Made by a program: the position numbers and the translations under genes | In this document: piece by piece, positions 28,061 to 37,616 of the stretch | Layout: each line of letters opens with the position of its first letter | How positions within the stretch are numbered: position 1 is the first letter of the stretch | Notes under the pieces: model-generated | Seen by the model: only the letters and a program-made list of their open reading frames with translations | What the model was told of the DNA's origin: nothing | Database searches by the model: none | Assembly: GCA_963778375.1 (NCBI GenBank) | Contig: CAVZTX010000002.1 | Span: 62,001 to 126,000, forward strand | DNA: 64,000 bases | DNA from: CAVZTX01 sp963778375 | GTDB lineage: Bacteria; Chloroflexota; Ktedonobacteria; Ktedonobacterales; Ktedonobacteraceae | Reading direction: 5' to 3'

Positions 28061-29323
28061 ATGAACATGAGATGCACAAGTTGCGGATTACCACTTTCAC
28101 CGGCGCGTACGATGAAGAGCTGTCCTCGCTGTGGGACACTTATTGTTTCGGAGAAGAAGTTCTCTTCATTGGCAGGGCACCAGTCATTACCTCAGAGTAT
28201 CGCCTCTGCGGAGGGGACTTCGTGGAAAGCAGGGATGCCGCAAGGAGAGGCGATACACCAGGTGCCTACAGGGTTGGTGCGAAGTCCAATGGCACGCCCG
28301 GAAGGACATGATGAGCTGGGGCCCTTCAGGTCTGATGTGTTTCAGCCTGTAGGGGCTCATGTGCATGCTCCTGTTCCCTTTCCACCTACTTCGCCCGCCG
28401 CACCATCGTTGATGCCGCAGCCTATACCGCAGCTTGATCCGATGTGGCTTCCTACACCGGTAAGTGAAGAACAGAAGAGTTCCTCGGTCCAACAGGGGGA
28501 GGTGCAAGCTTATGGCGAGGCAATCCCAAGGGGTGTGCAGGTGGGTGAGCAAGTGATGGGTGATACCCACCTACATCGTCTCGGGGATACGGGCGTTCCG
28601 CTGCATGCAGAGCTTCACTCTGCGGTAGCTGACGACCGGTTGAGCGTGCGGGTTGATCAATCGACGGTGGATACATCAGCGGGTGGGATATATCGCTCCC
28701 CTACATTCGGTGGAGGGACACCATGGATTGCACCTGTGAATCGATCCCTACGGGAAGACACGATCAGGTCGAGGCAAGCGAGGAAACAGGCAGTTGGCTT
28801 TATCACGGCAGGACTATGCGTGATGATGGGTGGGTTGATCCTGGTCTTCGTGTATGTCATGGCGGGAGGTTTGCCAGGGAGCGCAACCGGCAGCAATCCA
28901 GTGCAGACTGCTGGCGCGAATGCTTCGTCACCCACAAGAGCATCTTCACCTGCATCTTCACCGACAGCTACCCCGCTCCTTGGTCAGAAATATATCGATC
29001 ATGCACAACTGGCCAGTAGTATAGACCCGGTGAGCCATCAGCCAATCCAACTGACGACGACGTTCAAGATGAGACAGCCAATCTATATTTTCTTCCAGGT
29101 GCATCCTGCCGGACAGAGTGGCGCGGTATGTCTACTGTGGTATGCGAATACTAGAATGTTCTTTCCCTACGCGCTGGCGGTATATCCAAATGAGCGAACG
29201 ACCTACTCCTATGTGAGTTATGGTGGTACCGGCTCGGGCTATGTAGAGCTGTACTGGGCCAGCACGACCAGGTGTACCGATAAAGTGCTGGCCCAGCGTG
29301 TGAATTTCACGGTGACTGCTTGA
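28061..29323 (+). CDS. Zinc-ribbon membrane protein of unknown function
   Basis: The N terminus CTSCGLPLSPARTMKSCPRCG is a two-CxxC zinc ribbon. A long Pro/Ser-rich linker follows, then one membrane helix (AVGFITAGLCVMMGGLILVFVYVM, about residues 242-265), a T/S/P-rich stalk and a C-terminal extracytoplasmic domain of about 110 residues (QPIYIFFQVHPAG, TYSYVSYGGTGSGYVELYW). The layout matches many Ktedonobacteria proteins with a cytoplasmic zinc ribbon and an exported beta-rich domain. No function is known. The start may be 28061 or the second ATG at 28067, which has better spacing from AGAGGA. Confidence 0.65.
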   Translation: MNMRCTSCGLPLSPARTMKSCPRCGTLIVSEKKFSSLAGHQSLPQSIASAEGTSWKAGMPQGEAIHQVPTGLVRSPMARPEGHDELGPFRSDVFQPVGAHVHAPVPFPPTSPAAPSLMPQPIPQLDPMWLPTPVSEEQKSSSVQQGEVQAYGEAIPRGVQVGEQVMGDTHLHRLGDTGVPLHAELHSAVADDRLSVRVDQSTVDTSAGGIYRSPTFGGGTPWIAPVNRSLREDTIRSRQARKQAVGFITAGLCVMMGGLILVFVYVMAGGLPGSATGSNPVQTAGANASSPTRASSPASSPTATPLLGQKYIDHAQLASSIDPVSHQPIQLTTTFKMRQPIYIFFQVHPAGQSGAVCLLWYANTRMFFPYALAVYPNERTTYSYVSYGGTGSGYVELYWASTTRCTDKVLAQRVNFTVTA

Positions 29324-29327
29324 TGGC

Positions 29328-32171
29328 TCACGATGGTTCGACGAGCAGGCGTCGGAGGACCTTGCCTACCGCATTTTTGGGAAGTTCGGTACGAAACTCT
29401 ATCTGTTGTGGGACTTTATAGGCGTCAAGTCGTGCGGTGCAGAGGGCTTGGAGTTCACCAGCAGTGACCTTTTCACCACGTTTGAGCACAACAACCGCCT
29501 TAATAATAGGGCCGTCAATCCTCGCTTTGCCGACATTCTTCGTTTCGCTGTCATATTTCGCTCCGGTGACCATCTGGGATCCTTCGCTCTCGTTCAGGAT
29601 GACAGGGGGTTCGCTCAGGATGGCGGGGGATTCGCTTGAAGTGAGAGACCCCGTAACGGCTGTGGGTGCAGGAGCAGGAACATAGACGACAGCAACTTCG
29701 AGGACCTTGGGGTGCTCGTAGAGAACTTCTTCGATGTCGCGAGGATAGACGTTGTAGGGGCCAGAGAGGATAAGGTCTTTTTTGCGATCAATGATGGTAA
29801 AGAAGCCATCTTCGTCCATACTTGCCAGGTCACCGGTATGCAACCATCCGTCCTGCAATACAAGGGCTGTCTCTTCGGGCATGTTCCAGTAGCCTTGCAT
29901 GACCTGGGGGCCACGGATAAGCAGTTCACCGACTGCGCCGATGGGCAGCGGCTGACCGGTTTTCCAGTCGACGACGCGGGCGTCGGTACTGGGCAGAGGC
30001 ATGCCAATGGAGCCGACACGGCGCTCTCCCTTGAGTGGATTAGAGTGCGTGACGGGCGAGGCTTCGGTGAGACCATAGCCTTCTATCAGGCGTCCACGAG
30101 TGAGTTTTTCAAAGGCTTCCTGGACTTCAACGGGGAGTGGGGCCGAGCCGCTAACGCACATGCGAATGGATGCGACGCCGTAGCTGCGGACCTTCGGGTA
30201 GTTTGCAATGGCGAGGTAGAGGGCGGGCACGCCGGGGAAGATGGTGGGATGCGTGCGTTTGATAACGTCTAGTAGCTCGCCCGTGCGTGTCTGAGTAGGC
30301 AGCAGCACCATTGAAGCAGCAAGGCCAATGGAGAGGTTCATGCAATCGGTGATGCCGTAGGAATGAGAGAGTGGTAAGACGCAGAGAAGCACCTCACGCC
30401 CACGTCTGGCATCGGGCATCCAGTGACGCACTTGCGAGACATTGACGGTCAGGTTGCGATGCGTAAGCATCACGCCTTTAGGGGTATCGGTAGTACCGGA
30501 GGTGTATTGGAGCAGGGCCAGATCACCAGCGGTGATACCGCTGTCCAAGGGCGAGGAAGGCTGGCATCGCAGGAGGTATGAGAAGGAGTGGTAGGACACA
30601 CGCTTCTGGGACAATACAGCATCTGCCGGAAGAGGCGCGATCAAGCGGCCTCGACGAAATGGGAGGATGGAAGAGGGAACGCCATGTGTATGAGGCATGG
30701 AGACGCGCAGCTTGCTGAAAAGCCTGAGAAGAAGAGCACTTTGGTGTCGTGCTGTCTTACTTCGCCTTCGCTCAGGCTCTCTGTCCATCGTGGGAGATCC
30801 TTCGCTACCGCTCAGGATGACAGGCGAGTTGGTATAGATGACATGCTGGATAGCAGTATTCGCACTGAGAGAGGGAACGATTGATTGCGTTCCTCCATTC
30901 GATGAGGTGGGAGCGCGATTGACGAGGCCCTTGACGCTCTCGTGGGACGAGGCGAGTGTGAGTAAGACAGTAGCTCCTGAGTTCGAGAGTTCATAGTCCA
31001 GTTCTTCCTCATTTGCAAGGGGGCTGGCAAGGACGACCACCGCTCCTGCTTTGAGGGTACCATAAAAGGCGATGATGCACTGGGGAATGTTGGGCAGGAC
31101 GATAGCGACACGGTCGCCTTTTTGTACGCCAAGTTGCTGCAAAGCATGGGCAAAGCGATTGCTCAAGGCGTCGAGTTCGCGGTAGCTCACGCTCTGGTCA
31201 AAGAAGATGATAGCAGGACGATGCGGAAAGGCGCGTGCGGCGCTCGTGAGCAGGTCATGCAACGGTTGTTTCGGGAGCGATACCTGCTCCGGTACCTCGC
31301 TATCATAGTGATGGAGCCAGGGCATTTCAAAGAGGCGGACAATATGCGGGGAGTGGGCAAGTGGGGCCGGAGGGTTGATGGATGTGCCGCCTATTACTTT
31401 AGGGGTAATCAGACGGCGGATCACGCGGTTGACGGCATCGGGACGTTCCAGTTGGACAAGGTGGGCCGAGACAGGGATGACAACCTGCTGAGACCCAGGG
31501 ATAGAGCGGGAGACATCCTCGTAATGTTCACGTAAGAAGACGGTATCGCGTTGTCCAAGGATGACGAGGGTAGGAACGCGTAGAAGCCCCATACGTTCAT
31601 CACCGCGCCAGACGGACATCACGGAATCGTGCATGCGCTTGAGCGTGCGCTGTGGAGCATGCAGGGCAATCTTGAGTCGCTTCGCAAGAAAGCTGAAGAG
31701 GGGGTCCGGGACGTTCATGAGGCGTCGCACGATAGGATGCAGGAGAAAGCGCGTCGGCACGCCAATCAGTACGAGACCTTGTACGTCGTCTGGATGACGT
31801 AGGATATATTCGCAGGCGATGGCACCGCCGAAAGAGTGCCCAATGAGATAGAAGGGGTGCTGAATGTGCAACGCTTTCAGCAGCAATTCCACGTCATTTA
31901 CCAGGTTTTCCATGCTATACGTGACGCCCGGAGGATCATCGCTTAACCCATGACCACGCCAATCGGGTGCGATTACGCGCATAAATTGTCCAAAGTAGCG
32001 CAACTGATAGATCCATTGTGAGGCATCGCCTCCATAACCGTGGATGAAAACGAGCGTGCTTGAGGCACCTTCGGGTTCGATGTCGATCACGCTGAGACGG
32101 CGCAGGGGAGTTGCATGTGTACCAATAGGGGCATAGATTGTGCGCCGGTAGAGTTCAATATCTAATGCCAT
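29328..32171 (-). CDS. Alpha/beta hydrolase fused to AMP-dependent acyl-CoA ligase
   Basis: The ATG at 32171 is six bases after GGAGGAG. Residues 1-260 are an alpha/beta hydrolase (VFIHGYGGDASQW, LIGHSFGGAIACEY with Ser nucleophile, final SAHLVQLERPD). From about residue 300 an ANL ligase follows: YTSGTTDTPKGV (P-loop), GYGLTEASPVTHSNP, GWLHTGDLASMDEDGF, IDRKKDLILSGPYNVYPRDIEE, and KNAVGKVLRR with the catalytic Lys. It should activate a carboxylic acid through an acyl-AMP. Two inserts, one before the P-loop and one in the C-terminal lid, contain VILSGSEGS and VILNESEGS, peptides encoded by dispersed REP repeats. The gene remains open throughout its 947 codons. Confidence 0.85.
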   Translation of the reverse strand: MALDIELYRRTIYAPIGTHATPLRRLSVIDIEPEGASSTLVFIHGYGGDASQWIYQLRYFGQFMRVIAPDWRGHGLSDDPPGVTYSMENLVNDVELLLKALHIQHPFYLIGHSFGGAIACEYILRHPDDVQGLVLIGVPTRFLLHPIVRRLMNVPDPLFSFLAKRLKIALHAPQRTLKRMHDSVMSVWRGDERMGLLRVPTLVILGQRDTVFLREHYEDVSRSIPGSQQVVIPVSAHLVQLERPDAVNRVIRRLITPKVIGGTSINPPAPLAHSPHIVRLFEMPWLHHYDSEVPEQVSLPKQPLHDLLTSAARAFPHRPAIIFFDQSVSYRELDALSNRFAHALQQLGVQKGDRVAIVLPNIPQCIIAFYGTLKAGAVVVLASPLANEEELDYELSNSGATVLLTLASSHESVKGLVNRAPTSSNGGTQSIVPSLSANTAIQHVIYTNSPVILSGSEGSPTMDREPERRRSKTARHQSALLLRLFSKLRVSMPHTHGVPSSILPFRRGRLIAPLPADAVLSQKRVSYHSFSYLLRCQPSSPLDSGITAGDLALLQYTSGTTDTPKGVMLTHRNLTVNVSQVRHWMPDARRGREVLLCVLPLSHSYGITDCMNLSIGLAASMVLLPTQTRTGELLDVIKRTHPTIFPGVPALYLAIANYPKVRSYGVASIRMCVSGSAPLPVEVQEAFEKLTRGRLIEGYGLTEASPVTHSNPLKGERRVGSIGMPLPSTDARVVDWKTGQPLPIGAVGELLIRGPQVMQGYWNMPEETALVLQDGWLHTGDLASMDEDGFFTIIDRKKDLILSGPYNVYPRDIEEVLYEHPKVLEVAVVYVPAPAPTAVTGSLTSSESPAILSEPPVILNESEGSQMVTGAKYDSETKNVGKARIDGPIIKAVVVLKRGEKVTAGELQALCTARLDAYKVPQQIEFRTELPKNAVGKVLRRLLVEPS
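29577..29629. repeat. REP-like repeat inside the acyl-CoA ligase gene (C-terminal copy)
   Basis: GATCCTTCGCTCTCGTTCAGGATGACAG is followed at once by a second partial copy ending CGCTCAGGATGGCGGGG. On the coding strand the repeat reads in frame as PPVILNESEGSQ and SPAILSE, in a lid-domain insert absent from typical ligases. Confidence 0.7.
30795..30822. repeat. REP-like repeat inside the acyl-CoA ligase gene (N-terminal copy)
   Basis: AGATCCTTCGCTACCGCTCAGGATGACAGG is almost identical to the right arm of the palindrome at 61756-61826. It translates in frame as SPVILSGSEGS within a roughly 90-residue insert ahead of the ATP-binding motif. Confidence 0.7.
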
Positions 32172-32253
32172 ATGCTGCTCCTCCATAGATATAACAGGGG
32201 CGGAATGATTAGTACTGAGCGGTCACCTGCAATACATTAGCCCTTTGGCACAA

Positions 32254-33177
32254 TTACAGATGTTGATAGTTGGGGTCTGTCACACCACGCAAGAGCAGCG
32301 CCAGCTTCGCACGTTCCTGCTCAGTTAAAGGTAGGAGAGGCAAGCGCGGGCGACCGCCATAGCCAGTGGTGAGTTCAAGGGCGGCTTTCAGGCCGGGCAC
32401 GCTGTAGGTGGTAGTGACCGCGGTATTGGCCGGGACAAGTAGTGCCTGCAAGATGCGCGCTTCCTCAAGCTGACCGGCGTTGAACAGTTCCTGCACACGA
32501 CAGACTTCTTGAGGAAAGATATTGGCGAGTGCGGCAACCGCGCCGACTGCGCCTATGACAAGCGCGGGAAGTAAGTAGCCTGCACTTCCCGCAAAGACAT
32601 GAAAATGAGAAGTTTCGGCATGTCCCATGTACGCAACGATTTGAGCCAGCTTTGCGATATTTCCCGCGCTATCCTTTACGCCAACGATGTTGGGATGCTC
32701 GGCGAGGGTACAAATAGTGGTGGCATCAAGGTCCAGGCTTGCTGTGCTGGCGGGCATATTATAGATCACAATCGGTAGGGGACTTTTGTCGGCTACTGTT
32801 CTATAGTGGGTGATCAATGCACGAGCATCCATACGACCTTTGAAATAAAAAGGTGGTAAGACGAGTGCGAAGTTGGCTCCCGAACGCATCGCTTGCTGGC
32901 AATTAGTAATCGTGGTTCGTGTCGATTGGTCTCCGCAACCCGCGAGAATCTGCGCATCGTCTCCCGCTGCTTCGCGTGCAGCCTCAATCACCTGCGCCCG
33001 TTCGATACTTGTGAGGTGGACGGCTTCGCCATTTGTGCCCATCACAACATAGCCTGCGATACCGCTCTCTGATAAACGTGTAATATGTTGCCGGAAGGTG
33101 GCAAGATCAAGGTCTTCGCGCTCATCAAAAAACGTGGGAACTGGGGGATAAATACCTGGACGAATCGTTTGTGGCAT
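32254..33177 (-). CDS. DapA-family (dihydrodipicolinate synthase/NAL) aldolase
   Basis: The start at 33177 (MPQTIRPGIYPPVPTFF) is chosen because AGAGGAG lies ten bases upstream. The 307-residue TIM barrel has the family signatures GYVVMGTNGEAVHLTSIER (pyruvate site), PIVIYNMPA with the catalytic Tyr, and IVGVKDSAGN with the Schiff-base Lys. Such enzymes condense or cleave 2-oxo acids; true DapA makes dihydrodipicolinate, but many paralogs act in sugar-acid breakdown. No lysine-pathway gene is adjacent, so the substrate is unassigned. The fusion ligase gene follows 82 bases downstream. Confidence 0.8.
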   Translation of the reverse strand: MPQTIRPGIYPPVPTFFDEREDLDLATFRQHITRLSESGIAGYVVMGTNGEAVHLTSIERAQVIEAAREAAGDDAQILAGCGDQSTRTTITNCQQAMRSGANFALVLPPFYFKGRMDARALITHYRTVADKSPLPIVIYNMPASTASLDLDATTICTLAEHPNIVGVKDSAGNIAKLAQIVAYMGHAETSHFHVFAGSAGYLLPALVIGAVGAVAALANIFPQEVCRVQELFNAGQLEEARILQALLVPANTAVTTTYSVPGLKAALELTTGYGGRPRLPLLPLTEQERAKLALLLRGVTDPNYQHL

Positions 33178-33240
33178 GAGATGGTTGCTCCTCTGGGTCG
33201 ATAATGAGTGTAATGCTGGGTTCATGTAGGCATTATAGCA

Positions 33241-33565
33241 TAAGTTACCCGTCCCTTAGACAGGATTTCCGCAAGAGATGCCACTCCATTTTGCAGTATT
33301 TCACGTGTGTAGTGTGCCCTCAAGCATTGTAGCTGCGAAAAAAGCTGGGTAGAATTGTAGATAGAGCAGAAGGAATGGACGAGGGTTGCCTGAGCAAATT
33401 ATTATGCGCTAGATCACATCCAAATTGTGTCCTAAAGCATAGCGACCCCGAAAAAAACCGGGTACAATCGTACTTAAAGTGAAGAGTAAATAGGGCGCAA
33501 TAAATTAGGCCCTACATGAATAAAAAATAATAAAGACAAACAAAACAAAAAAGGAGCGTAAAAAA
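33241..33565. promoter_or_regulatory. Intergenic region with two tandem promoter-like units
   Basis: Unit 1 has TTGTAG (33327-33332), a 17-base spacer and TAGAAT (33350-33355). Unit 2, similar over about 38 bases, has TACAAT (33463-33468) after the same CGAAAAAA-CYGGGTA string. Both point at the lipoprotein gene at 33566. Between unit 2 and the gene lies a degraded copy of the GGGCGC-AATAAATT-GGCCC palindrome (33493-33512). Confidence 0.45.
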
Positions 33566-34444
33566 ATGACTCAAAAAATGATTTCAAGTTTTCGCCGAGC
33601 AGGCGCATCTATCGCTGTATGTGTAGTCGCTGTTGTTTTTATGGTACTGGTGAGTGCTTGCGCCGGAGTTGCTGGCGCAAATACCAATGTAAGAGGCTCG
33701 GTGCTTTCAATCAACGCTCAGCAACATAGTGCCTCACTGAATGTCAATGGACAGACGATCACGATTAGTGGACTGACCGACGCGGAAATCGCCCAACTGC
33801 AGTCCGCACTCCAATCTCATCTGAACACGAACTTTTCGTTCAATGTGACGCAGAATAGCAACGGTTCGTATACAATTAGCACGAACCCCAACAGTATGAC
33901 CGAGGATAATAATGATGGGACGCCGGAGGCTACCGAGACGACCAATACGAATGAGCCACAAAGCCTGAACGAGCCAGGCAGCATCTCATTTATTGGCACG
34001 GTGAGAAATGTAACCGGCAGTAGCATTGTAGTGAGTTTGCCCGATGGCTCAGCACTCTCGATGGCCGTTCTGAATAGTCAGACCGATTTGTCAGACTTCC
34101 ATGGCGCGCTGCCAGGTGTCAACCAGCTTATCAAGGTCGATGCCACAGCAAATCCCGATGGGAGCTTCCTGGCATCTCACTTGAAACCTGCCGATAGTGG
34201 CGATGTACAGGATCAGAACACGGTTGAGTTCAATGGTGTGACGACCAGCGCGGTAGGCTCCGATCACGTGCTCCACTTCAAGGTTGGCAACAAAGCATTC
34301 AACTACGCGATTGGCTCTACCACAGACCTGGGAGACTTTAATGGCAATGCTCAGGCTATTGGGAACAATGTCTCGGTGAAGGTGAAAGTGCAGTATCAGG
34401 GAACAACAGCAACAGTTAGCAAGGTCAGCAGCGCGAACAGCTAG
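33566..34444 (+). CDS. Secreted lipoprotein with DUF5666-like repeats
   Basis: The 292-residue protein has a signal peptide with a lipobox ending VSAC (Cys about residue 32), so it is predicted to be anchored outside the membrane. Three beta-rich units of about 65 residues follow: RGSVLSINAQQHSASLNVNG, IGTVRNVTGSSIVVSLPDG and EFNGVTTSAVGSDHVLHFKV. They resemble DUF5666 domains. The function is unknown. AAAAGGAGCGTAAAAAA gives a strong ribosome site. Two tandem promoter-like units precede it. Confidence 0.65.
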   Translation: MTQKMISSFRRAGASIAVCVVAVVFMVLVSACAGVAGANTNVRGSVLSINAQQHSASLNVNGQTITISGLTDAEIAQLQSALQSHLNTNFSFNVTQNSNGSYTISTNPNSMTEDNNDGTPEATETTNTNEPQSLNEPGSISFIGTVRNVTGSSIVVSLPDGSALSMAVLNSQTDLSDFHGALPGVNQLIKVDATANPDGSFLASHLKPADSGDVQDQNTVEFNGVTTSAVGSDHVLHFKVGNKAFNYAIGSTTDLGDFNGNAQAIGNNVSVKVKVQYQGTTATVSKVSSANS

Positions 34445-34501
34445 TCATTTGATCAGAGTACAGTATGACATGCAAGGCGACCTCACGGCCGCCTTGTTGA
34501 T

Positions 34502-35380
34502 TCATCTCAACAAAGCGAGTGCCACTACTCCCAGCACCACCAGCGCTACGACAACCACACTGATCCATAGGACCCGTATAAGTGCAGCGCGCTTGGCGGC
34601 AGCGGCACGCAGGGCATTGACGCGCGCGTCCTCGGCAGGACACCAGTGGGAGGCACCGCAGTAGGGGCAGAGTGGGAAGAGTTCATAGGGTGGACAGAGC
34701 ATACCATGACCATAGTTGTAGGTGCCAATTTCGTAACGAATCTGCTCGCTTTCGAAGACGGCGGAACAGCGAGCACAGCGCAGGAGGAGATATTCGCGCC
34801 AGTCCCTTGCATTGCATGCAGGGCAGAAATCCTCCCAGGGTTGGGAGAGGCTGTGTTGTGAGCTTAGCTTCCAGTGATGGTGGCAGCGATGACAGTAATT
34901 TTGAAGACCATCGGGTGCTTCAGGTGAAACTCCACGCAACATGCCCTCTTGCTTCAACGTGCATGCTTCCTCTGGAGAGAGATGGTAAGTTATATCATCC
35001 AGGTCAATCTGAGCAGAAAGACCATTCTGTAGTTCGGGAAAGGCATAGGGGAGTTGTCGGTCTCGTCTCGCTTTTGCAGATGTCCTTGTACCAGTCTCTC
35101 GTCGAGGAGTTTCGAGAGTCTCGGTGGCGACACGAACATGACGTGATGGACCATCCAGAAAATGTTCCGAGCGACGGGCATCGTATGCTCTGCGGGCTTC
35201 TGGATCGCTTAAGGTCTGGTAGGCGAGCAGCAAGATACGCATGCGTTCCTGCGCATCTTCCCCTTTATAGACATCAGGATGATATTGTAAAGCAAGCTTC
35301 TTAAATGCTGCTTTGATGGCACTGGGGGATGCTTGTGCATCGACACCCAGCACTGCATAATAATCGATGAATGGATCCAT
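34502..35380 (-). CDS. DnaJ-domain protein with zinc ribbons and C-terminal membrane anchor
   Basis: The start is set at the ATG at 35380 (MDPFIDYYAVLGVDAQAS). Residues 1-65 are a J domain with the HPD motif (LALQYHPDVYKG) that stimulates Hsp70 ATPase. The rest has eight or more Cys in CxxC/CxxCH pairs (YCHRCHHHW, FCPACNARD, RCARCSAVF, LCPYCGASHWC), giving two zinc ribbons. The last 25 residues are a membrane helix (VLWISVVVVALVVLGVVAL). It is probably a membrane-tethered co-chaperone facing the cytoplasm. This is not a canonical DnaJ, as the G/F region and substrate domains are missing. Confidence 0.75.
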   Translation of the reverse strand: MDPFIDYYAVLGVDAQASPSAIKAAFKKLALQYHPDVYKGEDAQERMRILLLAYQTLSDPEARRAYDARRSEHFLDGPSRHVRVATETLETPRRETGTRTSAKARRDRQLPYAFPELQNGLSAQIDLDDITYHLSPEEACTLKQEGMLRGVSPEAPDGLQNYCHRCHHHWKLSSQHSLSQPWEDFCPACNARDWREYLLLRCARCSAVFESEQIRYEIGTYNYGHGMLCPPYELFPLCPYCGASHWCPAEDARVNALRAAAAKRAALIRVLWISVVVVALVVLGVVALALLR

Positions 35381-35527
35381 AACTTCATAGTATAACACTT
35401 GACCAAAAAAGGTATCTTATGTAATAGACGTATAAGAAGGTTAAAAGTTGTATGCTTGAAATGCGAGTCTGCAACGGAGCTTTCTCTCCTACACTACGTG
35501 TCAGCAGGGCTGCGAAAGGTAGTAACG

Positions 35528-36244
35528 ATGCAAGATAGACAGGATTATGACCGCTTACTACAAGCATGCTCCCAGGGCGGCTGCATCCTGTGTCGATTGA
35601 CGCAGGAGAGTACTCAGCGCTATCTGGACGAGTGGAAATATGAGCTGTTTACAGATATTGGGATACGTGAGGAACTGCGGCGTTCGCAGGGATTCTGCAA
35701 TACCCATACTTGGCAGCTGGTCGATATGGGAGCGACTATTCAACTGGCGCAAGCATATCGTGATATCCTTTCAGACACAGCGGATCAACTGGAAGGCAAA
35801 GGTTCTACGGCTTCATCACCAACCCATAGGGGTCTGTTGCAACGATGGCGTGATCAAATTGACTTGCGCTCCGAGGGTTCCTCTGAACGCCATGTTCCCT
35901 GTCCTGCCTGTCATTTTAAAGAGCAGGCATTGTTGCGCTTGATTCCCTCGTTGCGCCAGGCTTTGCTCGATGCCTCATTCTATGCTCGTTTCTCGGCTTC
36001 AGATGGGTTGTGCCTGGATCATTTCAGGCTCACTTGCCAGCTGAAGCTGCCTGGTACCCCAGCCGAAGATTGGCTAGGGCCGCTACGAAGTGCGCAGTTG
36101 ACCTGCCTGAAGCGCCTGGATTCCCAACTTGGTGAGCTGATTCGCAAGCATGATTATCGTTTTAAGGATGAAGCAAAGGGTTCCGAAATGCTGTCTTGGA
36201 AACTTGCCGCTGGTCTCGTTGCAGGAGAGGATGAACGAGAGTAG
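35528..36244 (+). CDS. DUF6062-family cysteine-rich protein
   Basis: The ATG at 35528 (MQDRQDYDRLLQACSQGGC) follows GAAAGG and is preferred to the upstream frame start at 35399. The 238-residue protein has paired Cys/His clusters: GCILCRLTQEST, GFCNTHTWQL, VPCPACHFKEQ and GLCLDHFRLTC. This two-fold CxxC...CxxH pattern is typical of DUF6062. The helical fold with four metal-binding clusters suggests zinc or iron-sulfur binding; the role is unknown. The divergent DnaJ-zinc ribbon gene lies 147 bases away. Confidence 0.65.
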   Translation: MQDRQDYDRLLQACSQGGCILCRLTQESTQRYLDEWKYELFTDIGIREELRRSQGFCNTHTWQLVDMGATIQLAQAYRDILSDTADQLEGKGSTASSPTHRGLLQRWRDQIDLRSEGSSERHVPCPACHFKEQALLRLIPSLRQALLDASFYARFSASDGLCLDHFRLTCQLKLPGTPAEDWLGPLRSAQLTCLKRLDSQLGELIRKHDYRFKDEAKGSEMLSWKLAAGLVAGEDERE

Positions 36245-36326
36245 GAATAGATACGGTCAGGTGAATCATAGGGCACGATAAATTGCTCCATTTCTAATGT
36301 ATCGGCCCTGGAAAAGGAGGAATACG

Positions 36327-37400
36327 ATGCGCGAGCACGAACATGAGCATGACCATGACCATGATGACCACGGGCACGATCACGACGTTCATGACCATCA
36401 TAATGAGCATGGACATAGTCATGGTCATGATGGAGGGCATGGTCACGAACATGGTAAGGTTGATGCTGACCTGTATGGCAACCAGGCGGGGTTACGGGCT
36501 GTAAAGATTTCAACCGCTGGCATGTTCCTTGTTGCCGCAATTCAGTTTGCTATTGCAGTGTTCGGGGGAAGCGCGGGACTGTTTGCAGATGCTCTGCATA
36601 ACCTGGGCGATGTATTGACGACGGTGGCACTGTGGATCGCCTTTTCGTACTCTCAACGTGCTGCAAACCAACGCTATACGTATGGCTATTACCGGGCGGA
36701 AGACTTGGCAGGCATTTTTATCGTGCTCGTCATTATTGGAAGCGCCGTAGCAGGTGCAGTGGAGTCGATTCTGAAGCTGACAAATGGTAGTCCTGTCACA
36801 CAGATCTATTTGAGCATGGCGGCAGCTCTGGTCGGTGTTGCTGGCAATGAGGTACTGGCACAATATAAAATCTTAGTCGGCAAGCGTATCAATAGTGTGC
36901 CACTCATTGCCGATGGACAACACTCGCGCATCGACGGTCTTACCTCCTTGGCTGCTTTCATCGGCCTGATCGGAGTAAAACTTGGCTTCCCTATTGCTGA
37001 CCCTATTGCTGGTCTCGTTATTACCGTTGTAATCGTTACGGTTGTGTATTCCACTTCACGAAGTGTCTTACAGCGCCTGCTCGACGCAGTTGATCCACGC
37101 GTTGTTCCTTCGATCATTGGGACCGCTCGCGAGATTCCAGGGGTAGAAAAGGTGACGGATGTACGCGCTCGCTGGGTTGGGCATACGCTGCACATCGTCA
37201 TGAATATCGAAGTTGATGCAGAGTTGACGTTGGCAAAGGCGCACGCTATTGCAGAAGAGGTGCGCCATCGCCTTTTCCACAACATTAAGGGCGTTTCAGA
37301 GGTGATTATCCATACGGATCCAAGTAGCACCGACGGTGATTATCACCAAGATATGGCGCACCATGTGCAAGAGGCACAACGACCAGTTGTACATAGATAA
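36327..37400 (+). CDS. Cation diffusion facilitator (CzcD/ZitB-like) metal exporter
   Basis: The start at 36327 lies eight bases after AAAGGAGG. The first 43 residues are almost only His, Asp, Glu and Gly (HDHDHDDHGHDHD), a metal-binding tail. Six helices follow, with the CDF metal site SAGLFADALHNLGDVL in helix 2 and ADGQHSRIDGLTS in helix 5. A cytoplasmic C-terminal domain ends the protein (VTDVRARWVGHTLHIVMNIEVD). These features match a proton-driven Zn2+ (or Co/Cd) exporter. A degraded dispersed palindrome lies in the leader at 36270-36290. Confidence 0.9.
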   Translation: MREHEHEHDHDHDDHGHDHDVHDHHNEHGHSHGHDGGHGHEHGKVDADLYGNQAGLRAVKISTAGMFLVAAIQFAIAVFGGSAGLFADALHNLGDVLTTVALWIAFSYSQRAANQRYTYGYYRAEDLAGIFIVLVIIGSAVAGAVESILKLTNGSPVTQIYLSMAAALVGVAGNEVLAQYKILVGKRINSVPLIADGQHSRIDGLTSLAAFIGLIGVKLGFPIADPIAGLVITVVIVTVVYSTSRSVLQRLLDAVDPRVVPSIIGTAREIPGVEKVTDVRARWVGHTLHIVMNIEVDAELTLAKAHAIAEEVRHRLFHNIKGVSEVIIHTDPSSTDGDYHQDMAHHVQEAQRPVVHR

Positions 37401-37616
37401 TTGTCTAGAGTGAAATTGCTGCTCAGTCATTTTCCTGTCCTGGTTTGATGATTCGCCATCATAGTATTCATAATGCCGGTTAGAGTTAGTAACCAGCAGC
37501 AAGTACTGTTCAAATGACATATCTTGCTGTGCGGATTGCATTGCTATATATCAACCCCTTCGCTCGTCACAGGCGATTTGTATTCCTAAATTATATCATC
37601 CCCGGCAGTTTCGCGT

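Noticed and set aside
36333..36460. CAT/GAC-rich DNA as a possible tandem repeat or CRISPR
   Set aside because: It is the coding sequence of the His-rich tail of the CDF exporter; there are no regular repeat-spacer units.
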